From positions 1,736,001 through 1,800,000 of the forward strand of contig JAGPNK010000008.1 in NCBI GenBank assembly GCA_020746835.1: a DNA stretch of 64,000 bases. The letters are read 5' to 3'. Source of the stretch: Stachybotrys elegans. Taxonomy: Eukaryota > Ascomycota > Sordariomycetes > Hypocreales > Stachybotryaceae. The position numbers and the translations under genes were made by a program. This document shows positions 1 through 10,711 of this stretch, one piece after another. Numbering within the stretch: the stretch's first letter is position 1; every line of letters begins with the position of its first letter. Under the pieces are notes generated by a model, which worked only from the letters and a program-made list of their open reading frames with translations, searched no databases and was not told the DNA's origin.

Positions 1-652
1 TGATATGAAAACGGTGGCCCTGGTGCGAACTGCGCTCGGCTACGCAAGTGAGTGCCTGGACGTTGTGTCTCATAAACGGAGTCCAAATTGCTAGCTTGAA
101 ATGAAGCTTGAGCATTAAAATCTGTGCAATTTCACTGAGAATATGGATGAAGAGGACCATCTAATCCATGTGGGCGATGCAAGAAAGCAATAGTGCCTTC
201 GGCTAGCATTAATAACTCGCCTCAGTCTTTCAGGTTCCGTCTGAGGATTTGCAATTCATCTCACCCTCAGAAGCGCATGGAGTCAGGGCTGGGTAACGGC
301 CTCTTTACCAGAAAAGTCTTCATTATCGACATAACACAAAATAGGTAAACGGGTATTGTTCTCCAGCAACGTGATCCATTACGATTATGTATTCGCATAT
401 ATGAACCGAGCCTAGTAACTGCCGTATCCATTGAGGTTGGAGTCATCATAAACAAGGTTGTTGACGTTGCTCTGCCCGTATTTTCCCCGTATTTTCCAAG
501 GTTTGGGGGTTTCACCTGCCTCTTCGGGCAACAAGCCTTGGCAAGCCGAGCGCTTTAATCTCCCATTTCCTCCTTTCCCAACCTCATGTAGCCATTTATT
601 AGTTGTTGTATTTCCTTCAAGTCATCACTCAAAGAGTTCAACATAATCCGCC
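1..652. other. Intergenic, 5' of subtilisin gene
   Basis: No gene seen. Short open frames here lack domains, splice structure or a signal sequence. The 3' part is pyrimidine-rich just before the protease ATG and probably holds its promoter and 5' UTR. Confidence 0.5.
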
Positions 653-3385
653 ATGAGACTTCGAGGAATCGTGTGGCCGCTTCTAGGTGGCTTCTGGGCG
701 GCCGCCGCCGTCGAGAGTTCGGAGTCGAACACCTCGGACGATAGCAACGTACTACCTGGAGCTTATATTGTCGAGTTTGAGGATTCAGTTGACATACAGG
801 TCAGCCCCACTGACACTTGACCCAAGTTGTTGACTTTGCTGACGAACTTACAGTCCTCTGGTGACTTCTTCCGAGATCTCGAGTCTGTCAATGTGGTTGC
901 TACGCCTCGTCTCGCTCTCTCGTCCTCACTGTTTCGGGGCATGTCATTCCGAGTGGATAACACTCAGGAACTCAACGAAACCGAGAGGAGCATATTGAGT
1001 CTCTCCAATGTAAAGAAACTATGGCCGGTTCAAATCACGCCAAGACCCAACGATCAGGTCATTTGGGTTGCGGACAGTCAGACCGTTCCTTTGGATCTCT
1101 CGCGAAAACGACAAGCGCCGGTCGAAAATGCCTTCTCACCCCATGTTATGACACAAGTTGATCGTCTACGAGCTGAGGGATACACAGGCAAGGGCATCAA
1201 GATTGCAGTTATTGATACTGGAGTCGACTACACGCACCCTGCTCTTGGAGGCTGCTTCGGCCCTGGTTGCTTGATCTCGCATGGCGCTGACCTCGTCGGT
1301 GATGCGTACAACGGCCAGAACGAACCGGTGCCAGACGGGGATCCAATGGAAACGTGCCCCAACAGTTTCCATGGAACCCATGTCACTGGCATCATTGCGG
1401 CGCAAGAGAATCCCTTCGGGTTCACGGGCGCCGCGCCAGACACCAGCATCGGCGCGTACAAGGTGTTTGGCTGCACCGGCGGTGTCGCCAACGACGTGCT
1501 CATCGCCGCCTTTGCTCGGGCCGTTGAAGATGGAAACGACATTATCACGGCTTCACTTGGAAGCACAAACGGCTGGAGCGATAACCCGACCGCAGTGGCT
1601 CTTCAGCGCATCGTCGAGGCGGGCGTCACAGTCACCGTGGCAGCCGGCAACGAGGGCACCAACGGCATGTTCTTCGCCTCTTCAGGCGCGTCGGGTAAAG
1701 GCGTGACGGCCGTGGGATCCGTTGTTGCCGATGTTGATACTGTCATCGGCTACCACTCCACGTTCGAGACGGAAACTTCTGGTGAGGAGGATTTTGGATG
1801 GCTCGAGGGTATTCCCGCCTTTGGCAACATTTCTCTGCCACTCTACGCGACCAGCAATTCCACCTCTACGCCAGACGATGCTTGCAACCCACTGCCGAGC
1901 GACACTCCGGATCTCTCAGAGTACATTGTTCTCGTACGCCGAGCTAACTGCTCAGAATCCCAGCAGGCCCGTAACATTGTGGAAAGGGGTGGCAAGTACA
2001 TGGTTGTTTACAGCGGCGGCGTCAATTTACTGAATCCCTGGGTTGGGGACGTCAGCGAAATGCTTGCGTGCGCCTCGGTGACAGCGGCCCAGGGTGCCGA
2101 ATGGGTCGAGTTGCTAAACGAGGGCGAACAAGTCACGCTGCACATGACCGAGCAAGCGTCTGCCCAACGGGCGGTCCTCAACCAAGCCAACACTCTCAAT
2201 GGGGGTCTCGTCCATTCGACGTCTACCTGGGGCCCTACTTGGGAACTGGATATGAAGCCAGACGTTGTCACTGTCGGCGCTGGAGTCTTGTCTACCTATC
2301 CCTTGGCCATGGGCGGTTACGCGGTGCAGTCGGGAACATCAATGTCTACTCCGCTGGCCGCGGCCATCTACGCGCTCATTGCCCAGGCTCGTGGCACGAC
2401 GGATCCGACAGAGCTACGCCGCGTTTTGTCTTCGACGGCCAAGCGCATCGTGTGGGCTCCCGACCCCAGCGCCGGGCTTGCCTCTGTGGCTCAGCAGGGT
2501 GCCGGTTTTTCACAGGCGTACGATGCTGCGTTTGTCAAGACGCTGCTTAGTGTGTCTAGCATTGCCTTCAACGACACGGATCACCTCCTCAATTCCACCC
2601 AATTCAGCATTGAGAACCTCGGTACCGAGGACATGTCTTACGATATTGGACATGTTCCCGCCGTGTCGCTGTACACCTTCAACACACAGTCGCAACAGCC
2701 CTCCAGATACCCGAATCCCGTGGCGGATGGGCATGCCGAACTGAGCTTCAGCAGCACCCGAGTCAGCGTCCCAGCTGGCGGTTCCATCAAGATCACAGTC
2801 ATGCCGAACCCTCCTTCGACACTGGATGCCATACGGCTGCCTGTCTATAGCGGCTTCATTACCATCAATGGGACTCAAAGCGACGGGGGTGCTGGCAGAA
2901 ACGAGTCGCTCTCTGTTCCGTATCTCGGCGTAACTGGAAGCATGTTCTCAACGCCCATTTTCGACCGGTCGCTGTTTGCCATGTACAACTTGTCGCAGCT
3001 GATCCAGACTTCAATCCCAAATGGAACTTTCTACATACCTCATCCCGACTCGGATGCGCCTGCAAACCCCTTGGTGGGCTTCCCCTTTATGCAACTGCGC
3101 ACAAGGCTTGGAACAAGGGAGTTCCGCCTGGAGCTTGTCGCCGCTGACGGACCATCCCAGGTCGTCGGAAGCCCAGCAGGCTTCCCCCGACAATTCAGCA
3201 CGCGCTCTGTCAATAGCCATCACTTTGTTGGTAGATTGAGTGACGGCAGTGTTGTTCCAGAGGGACGATATTACTTTAGGGCCCAGGCGCTCAAGGTGTT
3301 TGGTGATCCTAGTGATCCTGATGCATGGGAGAGCGAGTCGTTTGATACATTCAATTTGGTCTACACAAATAATCCAGAGAAATAA
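653..3385 (+). CDS. Secreted subtilisin-like serine protease (S8, Vpr-like)
   Basis: Two exons, 653..799 and 854..3385, with a 54-nt GT-AG intron; 892 residues. The N-terminus (MRLRGIVWPLLGGFWAAAA) looks like a signal peptide. An inhibitor-I9-like propeptide follows and ends at a dibasic SRKR site near residues 132-135, a probable Kex2 cut. The catalytic triad is visible: Asp170 in VIDTGVDYTHP, His222 in FHGTHVTG, Ser545 in SGTSMSTP. The long stretch between His and Ser fits the protease-associated (PA) insert of Vpr-type subtilases, and the C-terminal third fits their Fn3-like domain. The ATG at 653 is chosen because it gives the signal peptide and splices in phase into the long exon. The known family role is extracellular protein degradation; for pathogens, host protein digestion is inferred. 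The gene looks intact. Confidence 0.93.
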
Positions 3386-3988
3386 GACCTTAGATATACG
3401 GGTGGACGATGTGTGTGTGAGATTCCCGTTCGTGTACCGCAATGGAGTTGACAATATTCATGGTTGGGAGATTCAGGATAGCGTCATCTTGAATGACTCT
3501 CGCGTATCGTCAAGAGTGCATTGAAAATAAGAAAGTACATATCAATATGCCTCTCATTGTTCTCTGGCTCCAGCCAACGGCTGATACCAGTAGTCTGACG
3601 ATCCCTTCATTATTTAATTATGTTCTTTAGTCCTGCGGGCAGCAAGGCCACTATTGTTTATATATACTATTGTTCCTTTTTCTACACTGCACACACCTAC
3701 CCCATCATATATATCAATATGCGGCGATTATGTGAAGGAGTTCGGGTAAAAAGCTTGTAAGAATATTCCTCTTGATGATTCAAAGTTGGCTCTAGGTTTG
3801 TATCTAGGGTAGCTTCACATACTTCTACACTTAATCCGGGTGGGGCAGATTTCCTTTCTTTTCACAGCTGCTCAACTCATGAGCTTGGTGAAGGAGCTTC
3901 AGGATGATCCCGGGACTCGTCCAGTAGACTACTCGATGGCTCACCATCGTCGAAACACGTATCAACTCACCTCTCCTCCTCTGGCCAC
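3386..3988. other. Intergenic between protease and regulator
   Basis: No gene seen. It holds the protease 3' end and the presumed promoter of the Zn2Cys6 gene. Confidence 0.5.
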
Positions 3989-6109
3989 ATGCCTTTGAAC
4001 CCCGCCTCTTCCCTGGAACCCAAGCCGCGCGCAAGAGCCTGTCTCCTGTGCCGCGCCAAGAAGACGCGATGTGACGGACAACGACCTCAGTGCGCGGCGT
4101 GCAAGACGCTAGGCGAGGCCTGTGAGTATCGCTTTGCCATGCCTCGTCAAAGGTAGCCGCTCTGCATCCCGCGATTGACCCCACTGACTCATCCTAGACC
4201 AACCTTCTCCCGGATCCATGAGCTCGAGGCCAGAGTATCGTCACTCGAGTCATTCATCAAAGCACTGCATGTGGGGAGTTCCAATGATCGAAACAGCCTA
4301 CTCAACTCTGCCGTAGACGCACAAGGCACAGTGACTGTACCATCCGCGTCTCCATCGTCGCCTTCGGATGAACAGAACCAGCCCCCCGGAAGTAGCACAA
4401 GCCAAGACTGCGGCGCGCAGCCGGAGCCAGAGCTCAGCATCGCGCATTTTGTTTCGCGTGATGACTCGGGGGATGGCAGCACCCGGAACTTTGGCCCATC
4501 GTCTGCTCTCCATGTCCCAGGTAAAAACACGGTCTCTGTTGCCGCGGAGACTCAACACCATTTGAAGCAGGACGAGAAGATGCGCGATACCTTGATTGCC
4601 AACGCCGCCCTTCAGAGGCAGCTCGAGCACCAAATCAGCAAGGCCAACGCTATCCAAGGGGTTCCCACCAACATTGCCCTTCGACTCCTAGATTGTCACT
4701 GGAGCCGCCAACACCATAGCTTCCTGCTCACATATCGACCAGCCATCATGCGCGATTTGAGGAGTGAAGGACCTCATGCCACTCCATTTCTCATCAATGC
4801 CATATTCGCCTGCAGCAGCAAGTTTTCAGGCCTCCTGGAGGTCTGGGACGACCCGACCGATCCTACCTCGGCAGGTCAACGTTTCCTTGATCGCTGCGAC
4901 AGCCTTCTTGCTCAAGAGGGCCTCTTGACGAGATCTTCCATACCGACTGTTGTTGGACTTCTGCTGCTAGGATCAACGTACGTCGCGCGAGGCGAAACCA
5001 CCAAAGGCTGGCTCTACAGCGGATATGCGTTGAGAATGGTATACGAGCTGGGCCTGCATTTGGATCCAACCGAGACCACGGATGTGCCCGAAGAAGTCGA
5101 GGTGAGGCGTCGCGTCTTCTGGGGCGCCTTTGTGTGCGACAAGCTCCAGAGTCTGTATCTGGGCAGGCCAGTTGTTATCAACATACGCGACTCCCGAGTG
5201 TCGCACCATCTTTTTGACACGTACGAGGAAATGGAGCTGTATGCCCCGACGAACTCGACGGTTGATCCGAGCTTCGCAGCCGTGCCAATACATTCAGTAT
5301 CGACGTTTCAACAACTCTGTCGTCTCTCCGAAATTATGACCACCATTATCAACATCTTTTATGTTGTTGGAGCCACCATCGCAAATGCCGCAGGGAGCCT
5401 CGAGACTGTCGAGACAGCTTTGCATGAGTGGAAGGACAAGCTCCCGCCCGAGCTGGACCTTCAACCTCCAAACCCCCCACAGACCGCACCACCGCCCATG
5501 TCGCCAAATATCATGGTGATGCACAGTCTGTACCATACTTTGATCATATTAGTACACAGGCCTTTTATTTCCGATGGACACATGCGCGCGGCAGGGACTC
5601 CTCTTCGATCCTGGGAGCGATGCTCGGAAGCCTCCCATCACATCAGCCATATTGTGCGGTCATTCAGGAGTGCCTTTACCTTGGCGTCTGCTCCCTACGT
5701 TCTTGGTTACACCATCTATGTTGCCTGTACCATTCATGTCCGCAATGTTGCGTCGCAGACCCAGCACGCGTCTCTTCTACGAGAGGGCCTGCGGTGGCTG
5801 GAGGAACTGTGTATAGCCAACCCTGGTATTTCGAGACCTCTGGGCATTATCAAAAGAATGATGAGTGACAATGGTCTCGAGCTTGATGACGGTACGTGTT
5901 CCACCGCATATTGCCCAAACAGCACACTAAAGATTGGATCAGGGTCGCCACCACTAAATGAACCCATCCCACTCGATTCTGTCATGAACGACATCATAAA
6001 CATGTTTCCCGGGCCAGAACTTGGATTCTTGGAAACAGCTGCTGACGGCTCACTCTACCCCCAGCTGTCCTACGACCCAATATTTGGATTCATGGACTCG
6101 ATGAGCTAG
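3989..6109 (+). CDS. Zn2Cys6 transcription factor (fungal_trans type)
   Basis: Exon 1 3989..4152 and exon 2 from 4198 are joined by a 45-nt intron. A further GT-AG pair at 5892..5942 removes 51 nt (17 codons, no stop), so the protein is 691 aa with it retained or 674 aa spliced. The binuclear cluster is complete: Cys18, 21, 28, 35, 38 and 45, with spacing C-x2-C-x6-C-x6-C-x2-C-x6-C. A short coiled coil follows (IHELEARVSSLESFIKAL). The middle holds the fungal-specific transcription factor domain, including the GWLYSGYALRMVYELGLH block. Such proteins bind CGG-containing half sites as dimers. It lies just upstream of, and on the same strand as, an FAD enzyme, an MFS transporter and a ThDP enzyme, so it is the likely pathway-specific regulator (inference). 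Repeated CCGG-containing motifs occur in the next promoter. Confidence 0.9.
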
Positions 6110-6467
6110 CTAACGGCGCCGAGTCGGTCTGCGAGCGTATGGAGCTTTGGGGTGGATACGTGGCCGGACAATGACTCTCCGGTCCAACCAGCCATCTTGC
6201 TAAACCGATACCCACCTTGAGCTGTAGCCAACCACTCCTTTCTGTGGCAGCTAATGGAGCTTTGGGCCGGCCATTGATTCCCCGGGCACTGGAATGCTAG
6301 GGATCGACTCGCCGGCCAACCGAGGATGGGGAGAGACTCTCCGGCACTTGACAACTATAAAGACTTGAGCGTTGTCTCATCGATAATCAAAGATCATCTT
6401 ACGTTGGTTGCCTCTTATCAACAACTTTACAAGAACAACCTCGAGCACTTCCATTTCACTTTACATT
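6110..6467 (+). promoter_or_regulatory. Promoter of FAD enzyme with direct repeats and TATA box
   Basis: The 13-mer ATGGAGCTTTGGG occurs exactly at 6139..6151 and 6254..6266. GACTCTCCGG occurs at 6173..6182 and 6335..6344, with the related GACTCGCCGG near 6305. TATAAA at 6356..6361 lies 107 nt before the ATG. CCGG-containing repeats are what a Zn2Cys6 protein might bind; that link is inferred. Confidence 0.5.
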
Positions 6468-8036
6468 ATGGCTTCGACTCGAGAGTGGGACGTCATCGTG
6501 GTCGGCAGCGGGAACGCTGGGTTCTCTGCTGCTCTGTCGGCCACCGACTCCGGCGCCAGCAAGGTTTTGCTCATTGACAAATGCCCCGAGGACTGGGTCG
6601 GCGGAAACTCGTATTTCACCGCTGGCGCCTACCGCATCACGCACAACGGCCTGCCCGACATTCTGCCTATCGTCAACAATGTTTCCGCCGAGCAAGCTGC
6701 CAAGATTGATTTGGCGCCCTACACTTTCGCCGACTTTGCGCAGGACATGAAGAAGGTCTGCGCAGGACGCTCAGACCCTGCATTGTCCAGCGCCCTGATA
6801 GGCGATTCTAACAATGCCATCAAATGGCTCGCGACCAAGGGCGTCCGCTTCCAGCTCTCCTTCAACAGACAGGCTTATGAGGTGGATGGGAGGATCAAGT
6901 TCTGGGGAGGTCTTTGTGTCAAGACGGAAGATGGAGGCAAGGGGCTCATTGCCGACGAATGGGCAGCTGCTAAACGCCAAGGAGTGCAGTTCTCCTGGTC
7001 CACCGGTCTGCTTGGCGTGAGCCGAGATGATAGGACCGGCCTTTTGCATGCCACCGTCTCGACTGGCGGCGCACAAAAAGTCTTGGTGACCAAGGCACTC
7101 ATCTTCGCTGCTGGCGGCTTTGAATCAAACCCCAAGCTGAGGAGCCAATTCCTTGGACCGGGATGGGACATGGCCATGGTTCGAGGCACGCCCTACAACA
7201 CAGGCGACTGCCTCGAAATGGCCGTGCGCGACCTGGACGCCAGAGCTGTCGGAAACTGGTCCGGCTGTCACGCAACATGCTGGGACGCCAACGCAAACCC
7301 TCACATTGGCGACCGCGAAGCCTCCAACGAGTATACCAAGTCCGGGTATCCTCTGGGACTCATGCTAAACGTTGAGGGCAACCGCTTCGTCGACGAAGGC
7401 ATCGACATGCGCAACTACACCTACGCCAAGTTTGGTCGCGCCATCCTGGGCCAGCCGGACCATGTAGCCTTCCAGGTGTGGGATGCGCAAATGACGCCGC
7501 TGCTCCGTTCAGAGGAATATCGAGAAGAGCGCGTCGACCGCATCACGGCGGCGACCCTGGAGCAGTTGGCAGACAAGTGTGCAGAGCTTGGCCTCCGCAA
7601 CAAGGAGCAGTTCCTTGACACGATCCAAACATACAACCAGGCTGTATACGCACACCGACGACATAACCCGGCTGCCAAATGGGACCCCGCCGTCAAGGAC
7701 GGGCTCTCGACACAGTCTTCGTCTGTGAAACTGCCTCTAGCCAAGTCGAACTGGGCTTTGCCGCTGGATCAAGGGCCCTTCCTGGCTGTCAAGGTCACCT
7801 GTGGCGTCACCTTTACCTTTGGAGGACTGCAGGTTGACCCATCTACGGCGCAGCTGCTGAGCGCAACCACGGGCAAGCCCTTGCCTGGCCTGTACTGCGT
7901 TGGAGAGATGATGGGAGGACTCTTCTACGAGAATTATCCTGGCGGAAGCGGCCTGACTTCTGGTGCGGTATTTGGGCGCCGAGCTGGTAGGGCAGCAGCC
8001 GAGTCGCTCAAGGAGAAGCGGGCGTCCAAGATTTGA
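6468..8036 (+). CDS. FAD-dependent dehydrogenase (FAD_binding_2; tricarballylate dehydrogenase/fumarate reductase-like)
   Basis: Single exon, 522 aa from ATG 6468 (MASTREWDVIVVGSGNAG). An in-frame ATG 20 codons upstream would add a non-conserved leader, so 6468 is preferred. The N-terminal dinucleotide fold shows V-x-G-S-G-N-A-G-x-x-A followed by the acidic LLIDK strand end. The C-terminal flavin-binding block GEMMGGLFYENYPGGSGL is typical of the fumarate reductase/KstD/TcuA family. No transmembrane or signal segment is seen. Known relatives oxidise or reduce C-C bonds of carboxylic acids or ketosteroids; TcuA oxidises tricarballylate to cis-aconitate. The neighbouring MFS anion transporter and ThDP enzyme support a role in uptake and breakdown of a carboxylic acid, but the substrate cannot be read from sequence. 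Confidence 0.85.
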   Translation: MASTREWDVIVVGSGNAGFSAALSATDSGASKVLLIDKCPEDWVGGNSYFTAGAYRITHNGLPDILPIVNNVSAEQAAKIDLAPYTFADFAQDMKKVCAGRSDPALSSALIGDSNNAIKWLATKGVRFQLSFNRQAYEVDGRIKFWGGLCVKTEDGGKGLIADEWAAAKRQGVQFSWSTGLLGVSRDDRTGLLHATVSTGGAQKVLVTKALIFAAGGFESNPKLRSQFLGPGWDMAMVRGTPYNTGDCLEMAVRDLDARAVGNWSGCHATCWDANANPHIGDREASNEYTKSGYPLGLMLNVEGNRFVDEGIDMRNYTYAKFGRAILGQPDHVAFQVWDAQMTPLLRSEEYREERVDRITAATLEQLADKCAELGLRNKEQFLDTIQTYNQAVYAHRRHNPAAKWDPAVKDGLSTQSSSVKLPLAKSNWALPLDQGPFLAVKVTCGVTFTFGGLQVDPSTAQLLSATTGKPLPGLYCVGEMMGGLFYENYPGGSGLTSGAVFGRRAGRAAAESLKEKRASKI

Positions 8037-8573
8037 ACACTCCACGCACAATGCAGACGTGTCCCACCTCGAGGGTTGCAGCCGGTACCAAACGAGGTAT
8101 ATACCGGTAAAGTGTGTATCTGGATGGAGCAACTGCTGCATTGAGAAGGTGGCATGAGAGGGGGGCGATGTGCATTGGCTTATGGCATTGCCGCACATTT
8201 CCTCCAATCTAGAACATCGAGCAATGGCGGGGTAGCGGTCGATCTTCAAGAGACCTTTGTAACATTTCAGGAAGGATTGCCTCTTTCTGGCCAAGACTAA
8301 GTCAACGGCCACTCACAAGGGTGCTCATTCTTACCCTTCTGGGTGTAATATACGTATGATGTTAAGCTAGCAAGGGACATTGCATTTGCCGTGGCTGAGA
8401 GTGTGCAAACATGTTCCTGTGCTGCACATCTACCATGTGGCATGGGAGTTAGTGGCTATATAAACTGCTTATCTTACATTCTCTTTAATCATCCAACGCA
8501 ATCCATACCAACGATGCACTGCTAGCTCAAGTCTGGTCTGCTTCCACGTACATTTGGCTTCTCAATTGCTACC
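8037..8573 (+). promoter_or_regulatory. Promoter region of MFS transporter
   Basis: TATATAAA at 8457..8464 lies about 110 nt before the ATG. No gene is seen in this 537-nt gap. The 13-mer repeated upstream of the FAD gene was not found here. Confidence 0.45.
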
Positions 8574-10141
8574 ATGTCCGCGGAAAGCAAATCTGCCGAG
8601 AGCAGCAACTGGGCTGCCCACGCGCCCAAGACGGACGACCAATCTCTTGACCAAGGCCACGAAGAAGCGGCTCCCTCAAGTCCAGATGCCGAATGGATCG
8701 ACCCCAAAGCCGAGCGCAAGCTTCTTCTCAAACTCGACCTGCTGATATGTCCGGTTTTCCTCGTAATCTACGTCATGGCTTTCCTGGATCGCATCAACAT
8801 CAGCAACGCACGGATCCAAGGCATGGCTGAGGATCTAGAATTGACGGGTCATCGCTTCAATGTTGCATTATTCGTCAGTTATCCCCAACTATGTCTATCG
8901 AGATGAGCGATGCTGACATGGTGCAGATTTTCTACATCTCCTACATCCTTCTCGAGCTTCCTTCGAACATGATCATCAAGAGGATGCGCCCTTCTCTCTA
9001 CCTAACCGGACTCATGTTCCTCTGGGGTATAGTGAGCATGTGCATGGGCTTTGTCAACAGCTACTCGGCCCTCGTCGGCCTTCGCTTTCTCCTGGGCGTT
9101 TTCGAGGCAGGGGTTTTGCCTGGCATCATCTACGTCACCTCAATGTACTACAAGCGCCACGAGTACCAGAAACGCATGTCTTTGTTCTTCTGCAGCACAG
9201 TTATCGCTGGAGCCTTTGGTGGCTTGCTGGCATATGGAATAGCTGGTATGGGCGGAGCTGCTGGCTTGGCTGCTTGGCGATGGATCTTCATCATCGAGGG
9301 CGCCGCAACGTCTTTCCTGGCTATACTATTCTCCTTCCTCGCTGTCGACTGGCCTCACCAGACCAAATATCTCAACGCAAAGGAGAAAGAGCTGCTCCGT
9401 CGGCGCATGGCCCTTGATATAGGCGACGCTTGCCGAATGGACAGGCTCGACAAGGCATCGTTGAAGCTGATCATGCAGGACTACAAGATATGGCTTGGCG
9501 CCTTTCTTTACATGGGCGTCAGTGTGGCTGGCTTGTCCGGCGCCTTTTTCCTGCCATCGATCCTCTTGGAATTTGGCTGGACGGCACGCGAGGCGCAGGT
9601 GCGCACGATTCCAGTCTATGTATTTGCCGGCGGCATGATGCTTATTGGGGCTTGGCTCTCTGACAGGACCAAGCATAGATCTGGATTCATCTTGTCCGGT
9701 GCAGTCATTACCACCATTGGATATGCGATGTTGTTGTCCCAGGAAGGGCGATCCAGAGACTACAAGTTTGGTGCCGTGTTTCTGGTTTTTGGGGGCGCCT
9801 ACATGATCACCCCAATCTGTCTGGGCTGGCTTCAGAACAACCTGTCCGGCCAGTGGAAGCGTGCTTTCGGAGCGTCCATTCAAGTCATGATCGGCAACGT
9901 TGGCGGCATCATTGGTGGAAACATCTTTCTCATCGAAGAACGCCCACTTTACCGAACGGGTTATGGTGTAGCGTTGGGATGCATGTGGCTCGGCGTTGTT
10001 TGTGTGGTCGCGATGGTCGTTCTTATGCGGAGGGAGAACAAGAAAAGAGACGCTGGCCTGCGCGATTACATACTGGAGCTGCCCGAAGAGCAGCAGAATA
10101 ACATTGGTGACAAGCACCCTAGCTTCAGGTTCACTCTCTAA
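8574..10141 (+). CDS. MFS transporter, anion:cation symporter (Dal5-like) family
   Basis: Two exons, 8574..8873 and 8927..10141 (intron 53 nt); 504 aa. After a hydrophilic N-terminus, the first helix ends in the MFS motif LDRINISNARIQGM, which is typical of the ACS family (allantoate, nicotinate, tartrate and related organic anion permeases). Later blocks include LPSNMIIKRMRPSLYLTGLM and RFLLGVFEAGVLPGIIY. About 12 helices are apparent, with a central hydrophilic loop. It is plasma-membrane located by family. It sits between the FAD enzyme and the ThDP enzyme in the same orientation, so it is the likely importer of the substrate of this small cluster (inference). Confidence 0.92.
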
Positions 10142-10711
10142 GCGCAGATATATTGGAATGGATACCTGGGGGCTTAGACGGGAAATGATAGCACAAATGA
10201 TTCGAATGCTTCAACTCTCGACTCCAATAGAATGTAGAAGCCTTCACTTGTAGATGTGTACAACATCCAGTGAGGTATTCAACCCTATCACTATGGGATG
10301 CTCGATTCAAAGCTCCTTGGTGAATCACTACCAACAAGGTAGTGCTCGCGTTGGCATGATTTACAGTGATCCGACATGAGGGGTTGGCAGCTTGCCGTAG
10401 CCACGTCTTGTTGTTTGTGTCATGCATCCACACAAACAGTGCGTCTGTGGAGTAGTATCACTTGCATGAGGGGCATTTCCCTGCCCATCGGGACCAAATA
10501 CGGCAGTTGGAGGTCTCAACCAGCCAGGCCCCTCTCCTGTATTTAACAGGACCTCTGCTGAACAGGCTGCCCACACAGCGTAAGATCCGGACACACAGTC
10601 ATACAAGTTCAGACTCTCATTCCCCTCATCAGCTGATCATTCTTTTTGACCCCAACGAGGACCTGCGCTCTTTCATCACAACCTCTGCCTAGACACCAAG
10701 AAACACGAATC
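10142..10711. other. Intergenic, promoter of ThDP enzyme
   Basis: No gene seen. The last 200 nt are pyrimidine-rich with a weak TATTTAA near 10539; probable promoter and 5' UTR. Confidence 0.4.

Noticed and set aside
1228..2878. Several overlapping frames within the subtilisin gene
   Set aside because: All are other-frame or antisense shadows of the protease exon.
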